Below, in pieces: positions 50,901-62,400 of a stretch of DNA of 64,000 nt. Position 1 is the first letter of the stretch; every line of letters starts with the position of its first letter. A program made the translations under genes and the position numbers. Origin of the DNA: Acheta domesticus (taxonomy: Eukaryota > Arthropoda > Insecta > Orthoptera > Gryllidae); contig JAHLJT010000631.1 of NCBI GenBank assembly GCA_031308135.1, positions 198,255,126 through 198,319,125 of the forward strand. Reading direction: 5' to 3'. The notes beneath the pieces are model-generated. The model worked only from the letters and a program-made list of their open reading frames with translations. It was not told the DNA's origin and did no database searches.

Positions 50901-53386
50901 TCACCTTAAAATTCTGCAGGACCAATGTATAACGCAATTATTTTTTTATTAATTTAGGTACAATATAAGTTATATTTTAGCATTTACTCTCACTTGACAT
51001 TGCATAAAACTTGTTGAGATGACTAGACTTGCAGGCACTTGACTTAATTTGTCTTCAATCACTTGACATTTCCTTAAAATAATTAACAGTAACAAGCTCT
51101 TTCTTGAGGAATAATAATTGCAAAATACATATTGTGTGTACACTTTCATTTGTTTATCATATGCAACATTCTTTCCTTAATTTATGTAAGCAATTAATTG
51201 TTACAGATTAATTACATTGTTTGTAAATTTTTGTCTTTTATGAAAATTTAGAATCACAGAAAATACAGTACTGTTAATATGTATGAAAGTAAACATGTAA
51301 AAATTTTGTGTTATTGTTTAATTGCAGCGCAAGCCTCATGTACTTCTTTGGGCGAAACTGAAGGGTTTTCCTTTCTGGCCAGCAAAAGTTATGCGCACAA
51401 ATCGGGAAAACATGGTTGATGTGCGTTTTTTTGGTGCTCACGATCGTGCTTGGGTTCCTGTTAGAGACTGCTTTCTATATAGTAAATGTATTCCAACAAT
51501 TGCTCGCAATAAGAAGAAACACAACTTAGAAGCCTGTGTTAATGTGAGTATGTAATATTTTCGTTCATATATATTTTGACACAAAAAACTGGTTTGAGAA
51601 GTATTTGATTATTAAATGCTAAAAATACCTTATTGCACATTTTTAGAGCATTTACTAAATTTGTGGTTCAGTAATGAAAACATCAGATGTGTAAAAATGA
51701 ATTTAACGAAAGAAATTGAAGTAATTGAAAGTTATTGTTCATTGCACAGGAGGTAGAACAACACATAAGAAAATTACGAGAAAGATTTGGACGTTTTGAA
51801 TATGCTCCATTTCGCACCCCATTTGATCCAAGCCATGAAGAGGAGCACTTGGCCACATTCCTGCCAGGTTATGCTGGAGAAAAAAACGTATCTCAAATGC
51901 CATTCCAGCATCGTTTTCGACCTAGGATTCTCAGAAAACCTTCAGATAAACCTCCAACAACAGACCCCCAAGTGAGTATGAAAAGGCTTATGGGATTCCT
52001 AATGATTTATGTGCCTTGCATGCAATTGTGAAATATACTCATAGGTACAAGACCTACAGTGCGTAAAATATTCATTGAAAAACAGTAAAATCTCTCAAAT
52101 TGATAAAAGGAAGTAAGTTAGGAAATAGATAAATTTTAAATAAAAGATTTATGTGTCAAAACACATTAATAAAAATCCTAATATCAATTTTTTCGTGATC
52201 ATTACTAAAGACCAGATCCTTATGTAATTACTTATTTTTTGTTTTCTTTGTTCAGTCTCAAAATTGAGAGCTTGGTGAATCAGGGCAATCATAACACGAT
52301 ATCCTAATTTTTGTTATATATTTGAACTTCATTACATATTTTGCAAAACTTTATATTATTCTTCCAATTTTATTAAAATTCATTTCACAAGAAATATTTA
52401 ATGGAATTTCAAAAATTAGCTAATTATTTTTCTTTTTACACAAATTCAGAGGTGCACACTGACAATGCTAGGTGCCCCAAGTGAAGACAAGGTCAAATGC
52501 ATACTATCTATGGGTTAATCTCCATCTGCATTCCATATAATATATTGTGATGTATGAGCGTGGGTATTGAGAATATTACCTTTAGGTGTAGAAAGAGTCG
52601 GTGACTTCATGTTTCTTGATCTTTAATCCCAATTTCTGCAAAATGTTGATTGTCACAGCCATGTAACACTACAAAGCTAAAGCTATAATAATTGTTTGCC
52701 AAACATTGACTTCCCATGATTGTCTACCATTGCTCTCAAAGAGAAAAATCCAAAAATAAAATAAAAAGGAAATCCAGTAGGTGAAGCAATATTTAATTTT
52801 AAAAGTGGTTCAATAAAAATTTAATTAATGTATTTTCAACTTGTGTAAATTTATTTTGTTTGATCATAAATATTATATTATTTTGACATTACATATTATA
52901 TTTGTTTCCACATATCTTGCATATTCTTATCATTTTCATATACATATATATAATATTTATTTATTTTCTCTTGTGGACTCCAATCATCACTGTGTACTTG
53001 AAGGCCTTGATTATTAAATATCAGCTTTTCATCAGGAAACTTCAAGTATAAATTTGAAGACTGAATTTGTTCTTGAATAGCCAGAATAGCTTGAATAGCT
53101 CTCTAAACGGATAAGGGGGGTTTCCAGCCTTAGTTTGCAATTTGACTAAGATTTTTCCCACATAGTTTGATGTAGGAAATATTATAATTTTTAAAATAGG
53201 AGGATAAAACATCCACATGGTAAGTACATACAGCGAAAAAAAGGTTTTTTTCTTGTTTAAATTAAGAAAATAATCATTTTATGGCATTTATTTAATTTCT
53301 TGGCTTCTGATATGTACTTTGCCATAATAATTGGTTAAAAAATTGACTTGTAGATGCCTTTCTATTCATAAATAGAGCAATACATA

Positions 53387-53447
<61 letters not shown>

Positions 53448-56400
53448 TCTCTCTCTCGTTATGAAATGTAGACAATTTCATAGGCTTTTGAGTGCTCAAA
53501 CTGGCAAATATCTATGATTTGATTTACAACCTGGCGGGCCAATTTTGTGACCAAGCTTTTTTATGATTTCCGTGTCTTAAATAATATGATATATGTTTAT
53601 AAAATATGCAATATTATCAAAATTGATAAAAAAATAATAGAAAATGTCTTAGTAATGCTGGAAATCTTTATTACACATTGAGTAATATATTTTATTCCAA
53701 ATAAAAATACTTTATATGCCATAAAATAGTAAATCATGAGCAAATTGGTCAATTCTCTCTGTCAAAAGAACCTTTGTTTCCATTTACTGGATTAAACTGG
53801 AAACAAATTCAAGAATTGCTACAAAAGTAAACTTCTGTGAGGAACAAAAAAAAAGATCTTGTAGGCCTTAATTGCTTTTTATTTAAACTAAAAACACTAA
53901 AAGCTGCTTTTTATTTAAACTGAAAACAGGGAAAGTGAATACTGTCTTAGCATTAGTTTTGGTTTTAAAAAGCGATTTAATTGTAACACGTTTCTGCAAA
54001 TCTATTATGGACTTGTTTCAAAAAAATGTTTTACCATATGAGTTTGGGGTCAATGCATGAAAAAGAGATCTTATTGCTAACTCACCCTATGTAAAAAGTT
54101 TGTAGATTTGGGAAGATCAATTAGTACTTATAATGGACGGTATGTATGTGAGACATGAAATAAGTGCAAATAACAACTACCAGAGAAAATGATTCTCCAG
54201 GCAGAAAAGTTTCCTTTTGCAAACCGTTTACAATTTGCACTACTGATGGGTATATTGTACAAATCTGTGATCCATATTTATGAATTCAAAATTATGCTTA
54301 TAAGTCATATGTTGTCTATTCGTAATGATATGAGCAAAATTTTGAAGAAAGGCGATGTTTTTATCCTCTCTCTGGGATTTGGGGACATACAACAAATGTT
54401 ATTAGATAATGGTTTTATTGTACTTATGCCAGCATTAAAAGGTAAAAGAAAATCAGTTGTTTGTGGAAGAATCAAACAAATATGGACTTATTATAAAACT
54501 GCGATGGATTGTAGAAGCCATTCACGGCATTAATGGGAGAAAAGTTGAAATTATTACACCATCAGATAGATAATAAACTATTACCTGTTATAGGAACTTA
54601 CGTTAAAATAGCGTGTTTAATCAACAACTTGAACGGGAAACAATTGAATTCTGACGAAGGATTTTAGGAAGAAATTGTAAGTCAATATCTGTGCCAGAAA
54701 AGATTTCCACAATACTCTTACAGTAGAGGTTGTTAGCTGGGGCAAAAAGTGTACCATTTTTTATAGAAATTTCTTCTTCACAGATTTTAGACTCCCCAGA
54801 ATTGACTGAACCTAATCACCCAGCAGTCCAGTTAACCCTACAGCACATATTTTCTTTATATGCCCGAAAATGCAGAAGCCGTGACATATTATTAAAAACA
54901 AAACACTGTTATAGAGGAGAAATACTATCAATTAATTTGGTGTTTATATTCTTATTGTTGTTTTTATTCAGTTGTTATGAAAATGCAAAGCAGGTGAGTG
55001 CTAGAAAAAACCTGGGACCTTTCAGAGTAAAAATTCCTTTCTGTATTGAACAAATAAAGGCCTGCAACTTGTGATTGTGGCTTAGATTATCAGTCCTGTC
55101 ATTCTACAAATACCATCCAGTGAGAAAGGCAGAAAACACCAACATTTAAAAGCGTGGACCACTTAACCTAACCAGTCCACTTAACTTTAGTCTCCCCTAC
55201 TAGTATAGATTTGTATACTCCGCCCCAAGCTACTATACCATAAGTTATAATCGACCAAAATAAAGTATTGTATACAATTAACAGTTGTGTAGATTTGGGA
55301 ATTGATCTGAGTTTGCCGAAAACTTATATAAGATATCTACTTTTTTGCATTATTTGCAACACATGATATTTCCATGTTAAGGTCAATGTAAAGTCCTAAA
55401 TATTTAGTAACTTCTGCTCTCAATATATTTGGACAATTACATCCTGAGTTATCACAGTTTACTTTGTGCAGTTTCATGTCATGTCTCTGGTATACTATTC
55501 AGATAGCTGCCAAACGTTATAAATACATTTTTTTTATATTTAAACTTAGAAAATTCTGACTTAGCCATTTTGCTATCAACGACAAATTAATTTCAGCATA
55601 ATTTATCACATCTTTCCAAGATTTATCTTTAACAATTATACTTATGTCAATTATTAGGGCAAAGTTCATATCAGAAGCAAAGAAATTAAATAAATGCCAT
55701 AAAATGATTATTTTCTTAATTTAAACATGAAAAAACATTTTTTTCGCTGTAAGTACATACCATGTGGATATTTTATTCACATATTTTGAAAATAATATTT
55801 TCTACATCCAAACATGTGGGGAAAATCTCAGTCAAATTGCAAACTAAGGCTGGAAACTCTCTTAACCAGTCAGAGCTTTTTTTTTTGTATTTTGATATCA
55901 TCTGTATGTTCAGAAGCATTATTGAGTTACCCTTTAATAATTTAATTTTATATTCTTTGAAATATTTGATAAATTTTTTAGCATATTTCATTTCCCAACC
56001 ATATATAATACATTAAGTAATCAGCATTCTGCTGTGAAGAAATCAGCAGGTATATTAAAAGTTACAACACCTTGTGCTGCATCACAATATTACTATCATG
56101 CATAACTTGAAAACTGCATATTGTAGTACACAGTGTTTTGGTCCACACTGGGCTCATGAGTTGTTTCTTTGGTTGATATCCAAAAAATGTACCTTTTTGG
56201 ACCTTCTATTCTGATTTTATTGGAGATTTTTCTCTTCTGGGTAACCCTGTTCCATAGTGTGGTGAAAACTTGCAAAACTTGAATCCATTAAAATTAAATA
56301 GATTATTTAATACTCTATGCAATTACATTGCAATATGCAATACTCTATGCAGTTCAATTGCAAGGGCGTAATTCTTTCAGTTTGTTTAAAACCACTTGCT

Positions 56401-59400
56401 AAATTAGAATGTTAATCCACTTACATGCACATAGTTCTGAGCCTGTAAGATGTAACTCATAGTTTGCCTGACCATTTGAAGGTTGGGTTTACAATAATGA
56501 TATTTTCACTTTTAAATGTTGATTTACAAAGTGAGGGATACTTGCACAGGACTAATTACTAGTTTTATCAAATTATTTAGTATTCAGTACTTTGTGACTT
56601 TGTACCAGTCTTATCTATGTACTACGCAATGTGCAATGATCTACCACAACTGTTATTAAATTTCTGAAATAGGGATAATTGCTACTATTCTAGACTTGTA
56701 ATCCATGGGTACTGTTTCAATCCTAATTACTTATGGAAAGTATGTTCTCTGCAGTTCTCTGCAATGCCAGATTCAATACGAGATGGACAAAATGAGTCAT
56801 CCATTATGGCTGATTTTCATTTCCCTCTGATCCTTTCTCACAAGATTTTTGCTCTACTTAATCATGAAATTTGAATTAATTTCCTCAATTTAAGTTAAAT
56901 CCTTGAAATTTGTTCTCTTTACAGTCACGCCTAGGAGGATTCCGTGTGACTTCTGTTAGCTCTGAGGCACCTTCTAAGCTTGGTACAGATGCTTCTGCAG
57001 CAAGTGCAGATGAAGCTGATGATGAAGGAGCTGGTGGAGGAGGAGGTGATGGTTATGATGGTTGTGATAGTGAACCTTCAGAACCAGTTGTGGTGCGACC
57101 TGCATCTGCACCACCTACCTCTCCTTCTTCATCCACCCCTCCAAGGCCACTGCGAGTATATAGTCGCAGGCGGCCATCTCCCTCAGCACCAAACGTAATA
57201 CATCCCATCCAAGCTGAACCCGTTAATGCAGAGGAGAACCTTGAATCTTCTAATGAAATCAGTATTATCAAGCAAGAACCTGAAGAAATTGAGACATCAA
57301 AAATTGGAAGTGCATTACTTAGTGACTGGGCACGTTTTGAAATGGAAGCTGCTCGCATAACAATGAATCAACACCAATCAAATACATCTGATGCTGATTT
57401 AGAAGAGTCAGCTGCAATTGAGGTTATGGACATTGTAGAAATCAAAGATGAGTTGGTCATGCCTGAACTGCCTGGCTGTCATCCAACTGATCCATTGTCT
57501 CCTACTTCACATATCTCTAACAGTTCTCCGAAGTCTCCAATCTGTAATGATTCTCTTGCATCCCCTAGTTCCCCACCAGTTGTTACCCCAGCAGAAGAGT
57601 GCTCTGACAGTTATCCCACTGGTAAACAATCGCCATCCTCATCACCTACTTCTCCACCTCTTCCATCTCCATCAAAAGTCCATTTGCATGCTTCAGATAG
57701 TAAGAATGATGATGCACCTACAATTGAGAAAGCAGAACGTCCTGCTCCATCTGGTGAAAGTGACTTAGAGTCCCTGAACATAACAGAAGATGATACATCT
57801 TCACTGTCCTCTGCTTCAGAGACAGCTGAACGAGAAATTTGGGCAAGGATGACAGAAGAAGATGAAGAGGAAGAAGAAACCAAAGAAGAGACAGAAAGAC
57901 CTGCTGAAGAGTCAGAGGGTATTACCCCAGCAATTGTAGATCCTGGAAAGTTGGCTATGGAAAATGATTCTACTAATAGTAACATTTCACGCAAGCGATC
58001 TCACGACTCTGGAGATTCAGAGGATTCCTCTGCACCTTCTAGTACACCAAAAATACAGAAACTGTCTCTTCAAGAAACCAATGCTCCTACTCTTGCTGAG
58101 GTACCTCAACATCAACATTCAGGAAGTGGTGGCAAGTTAGAGGATACATCTGACAAAAAGGCAGGGATGCTTCCAGATCTAATTCGTCGACTTCACGGTG
58201 CACAGCCACGAATGTATAAAACACCTGCAAACCGTTTAAAGATGGGGACAGATGAAACAAGTGATTCAGAAGACAAATATGATGGTCTTCAAGAAGGGGA
58301 TGAGAGTGACACAGGAATGACCACTGCTGATTACGGGGCTATAAATAGCCCTGTTGGTGGTGATAGCAACTCAAATAGCAATAGTTCACTTAGTTCAAGC
58401 TCTAGTTCAAACAGTGGTGCTAGCAGTAGTAGTAGCAGTAATAGCAGTTGCAGTAGCAGTAATAGTAACAACAGCAGCAGTAGCAGTAGTACAAGCAGCA
58501 ATATATCCAGCAATAGCCAAAGTAGTGATCCAAAGCCACCGGATGTAATGTTGGCCCAGTCAGAAACGTTGGGAGTAAAAGATGTTGAATTAGATAAATT
58601 GAATGGAGGAGAAATAAAAATTACTGATGTGTCCTCTGATAATGAGAACGATAATGTTAAACCTGTATTGACAAATGCAGAAAATAAAACTAAGGACCAA
58701 GTAGAATTTGTGTCAAAGAAAATGTCTGTGGATGGAAAGAACATTGAAGAAAAAGGCAGTTTAGAAGAAACAGCAAAGACTGATATAAACAAAAGTAGTG
58801 AAAAAGTAGACAGTGTTCCTTGTCCCAGAATAAATGATGAAAAGGTTGAAAATGAAATGGAGGTTAAAGTCACCACTGAAGATTGCAAAAAAGAAACCCA
58901 AAGTTCTGAGGGAGATGATGAAGTTGAAGTAGAAAAATCTATTGAGAAAGAACAGAAAGAAGAAAAAACTGAAAAGGAGAAAATATTGGATACAGAAATA
59001 GTGAAAAGTGAAGAAGTCTTGGAAAAAGTAGGTGAAAAATACTTAAAAGAGGACCTAAAAAATAATTCTATCCAGGATACGGGGTTAGAAGCAAAAGACA
59101 AATCAGAAAAACAAGAGGAAGATAAGGTGGGACAGGAAATACAAGGTGTGGAAAATGACAGAAAAGAAATACAAATAAAACAGTCGAAAGATATTTTGGA
59201 TCAAGACAAAACTGTCAGCGTTGTGAAAGAGGAAGTCAAAAATGAGATTGAGAGAATGAGTGAGGAAGAAGAAAGAAAGGAGAATGTAAAAAAAATGGGG
59301 AAAGAAAATACAAAGGAGGTTGAAGATAACCAGGATCTTGAAAAATTGAATGTAGATAAAGACAAATGTAAAGAAGTTAAGAACCTCGCAGCTAATGAAA

Positions 59401-62400
59401 ATCAGAAAATTGAAAATGAGAGCAGTCATCAGAAAGTACAAGCAGCAATAGTAAAAGAACTTACGGAAACTGAAAACCAAAATGAGGTCAAGAAAGAAAG
59501 TTTGAAAGAAGAGATGAAAATCTGTCACAGTGAGGACTTGAAAGAATGTGATAAGATAAGCAAGAAATTTGATCAGAAATCAAATGATGAAAATGAGAAA
59601 GAAGTCAAAGAGAGTCAAAAGGAACTCTTGCAACTTGCTGAAAAAGAACCAAATAAAGAAAATCAAAAGCAGTCTAAAATCAAAAATCAGAAAGAGAATG
59701 AAAAAGAAAGCCAGAGAGAGAGTGACCAAGAAGATAAACAAGAAAAAGATAAAGTTGTTCAAAGGATGTCTACAAAAGAAAGCCAGAAAATAATTACTAA
59801 GGCATCTCCAAGAGTGAATTCTAAGACTAATCAAAAAGATACTGAAATTGGTTGCAAAAAGGAAAGCATTAAGAGTGATCAAAGTGTACTAAAAAAAGAA
59901 AAGGAGAAAACAGTAAAGGAAATCCAAAACATTTCACAAGAAGATTGTCTAGAAAGTGTAGCAAAAGAAAATACAACAGAGTTGGAAACAAAAAGTGGAA
60001 AAAGTAAGCAACAAAGTGAACAGGAAATTACAACAGAGGAATTAAAGAAGGTTAAATCCCAAAATGGTAAACAAGGCAAGAGAATAGAAGGAAATGATGT
60101 TAATATAAACAGTGGAAAAGTGGAGGTAGACAAGGATAAAAATGAAAAGGTGGCAAAAGAGAAAGAACAAAATATAGAAGAAAAATGTGAACAAGAATTT
60201 AAGCACAAAGGAAACGCTGAAAAGGAAGGAGATAGTAAAGATAAAAATCTTGGTGATAAAGGAAAGCAAATGCTGAAAGAAAATCAGCAAGACTCAAAAC
60301 ATAAAGAAAAGAAGGATGATGAGTTGAAATTAAAGGAAAAAGACAAAAAGAAAGGAAGGGAAGGTCATGATATTTGTATTAAACGAAATAAAGAAGCAAG
60401 TAGAAAGTCAGCACCAAGAAAGCTTCTTCCAGCAGTGCGAGCACCATCTAGAAGTCCAGAGTGTGACACCTTTTCAAATTGTGGAACTGATTTTCTTGAA
60501 AATATCAAACAAGAACCCATGGATATTGAAGAGGAAATATCAACCACAGATGAGGAGGATCAAACAATGACAATTGTCACTGATGATGCTTCAAGCGTGA
60601 GACGAGAGAAGCAAGAGAAAAGAGATGGCAATAGAACTAATCTTCCTCTGCAAGAACCAACAACAAATGATGATGATAGAGATGGTGACAGTCCTGCCTC
60701 TCTAAATGACAAAGATAATGTGCTACCTTCGTATCTGTATCCCAGTGTGACTATTACTGTTGATAATGACAAGCGTGTGGAAACAAGTGGTCCTATTGTG
60801 CCTCCTGGTTCTGGAGGATCTTCTCAGGGAACAGGTACTCAAGGTGATGGCACCATCAATATTGAGGAGGTGAAAGCCAGTGTTGGATTGCCTAGTGCTA
60901 TTAGTTTAAGTGTCATTGCAGCTAGTAGTGGAGGAACAAATAGCAACAATAAAGAAGCTAATTCGAGTGGATCAACAATTGCTACTGGGGCTGGTGAACC
61001 CACCTCTGTTGTTGCTACGAGCAGTAGCGATTCATCCGATTGCCGTGCCGTTTCTGTACCCACCATTGTCACAACTCCATGTGGCCTAACTGTGACAGCC
61101 CACAATGGACTGCAAATTTCTACACAACCAGCTCCTCCCCAGCCTCCACCTGTTATACCTACACAAGGAGAGATCACTCCAGTGCCACCCTCTACAAGAG
61201 GTCGTGCTCGGAAATCATTTCCCAACCGGCCACACCCTCAGGTAGGTGTAAGAAAATCACATTTATTTTTTATAGAGTTTCAATTATGTAAATTTTTTTG
61301 AATTTCGGTTTGAAATAGTTTTTATTAAATTGGTAACATAATTATTTATTATGTTATGTTTATTTCAAAGAATTATGAAACATAAAGAAGTATGGGTATC
61401 AATAACACAGATATGTTGCTAAAATGTTATTCAGTACATTTGTAATGTGAAAAAGACTACAAACAACAACAAACTACAGATTATTCTTAGGGATGTTTGT
61501 ATACAAACACAACTTCGCCAGCCTTTTCATTTCCTAAATGGACATTCCTTGGTGTGCTTCTCCCCAGTAGGAAAAGGGAGATTGCTTTGCTGTGCCAGCT
61601 GTGTAAAGCCATTGCTTGCTAGTAAGCATGCTAATGGGCTATGATTAAGCCATGCCCTCAGTATTTTTGTATTGCTGAGCTATAAACCAAACCCTTTTCT
61701 TGCACACATGTTAGTTGTACATTCTAAATGTGTGTTGTCTTTCTTTAGTATAGTTTGTGAAAATTCTTTGTTCTAACTGTGGATATATGAAATGCAGTTT
61801 TCATGCAATAGCGCTTAACAACGGGATATAATAATCAAATCTTCAAGCCTAATAAAGTCAAGTCCAGATATTCTCAAAGCTCTGAGAATTATGATGATTT
61901 AAAATTTCATCCCGATTCATCAATGATTTAAATAGGATGTAGAAAAACAAAATAGAGTTTTAGAAACCCTAACTGCGCCCCAAGCAGTCAGCATGCTGAG
62001 CTGAATGCTGGGGACCTCATCGCCAGTTGTCTTTGAGGGACTCAGGGAAATACTGGGGCCTTAGGGTCGCTGATGTGCAAATTAGTCTCTCACAACCAAA
62101 AGCCAACCTCACCTTCCTGGAGATACCAGTTTTCTGTCACTATATCACCACGTAAGTCTAGGTCTTCCTCTTCTTCAATGAGTAGCTGGTTGCCATTTCC
62201 ACAGTATTTTTGGCCAGCGTTCCTCATTCATTCTTTGCATGTGTCCATACCGTTTTAGTCTTTTCACTTCTCTGGTGTCAGTTATATTAAAACTTACTTC
62301 TGCTTTACGTTAATTTCTTCATTCTTAACTTTATCCATTAGAGTCAGTCCACAACTTTGGTGCCAGAAGTCCATTTCCATTGCTGTCAATTGTTTTTTGC

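Larger units (their letters stand above)
51972..56924 (+). other. ZMYND8 intron 8
   Basis: 5.0 kb; the centre is the inverted-repeat-bounded composite element (53097-55876). Flanks 51972-53096 and 55877-56924 are AT-rich. A 30-bp imperfect tandem duplication around 'aatactctatgca' lies near 56310-56370. No further exon recognised. Confidence 0.7.

Noticed and set aside
57053..60772. Several antisense open frames under the giant exon
   Set aside because: Complement of Glu/Lys- and Ser-coding repeats gives stop-free Phe/Leu/Ser frames; the sense frame is explained by ZMYND8.
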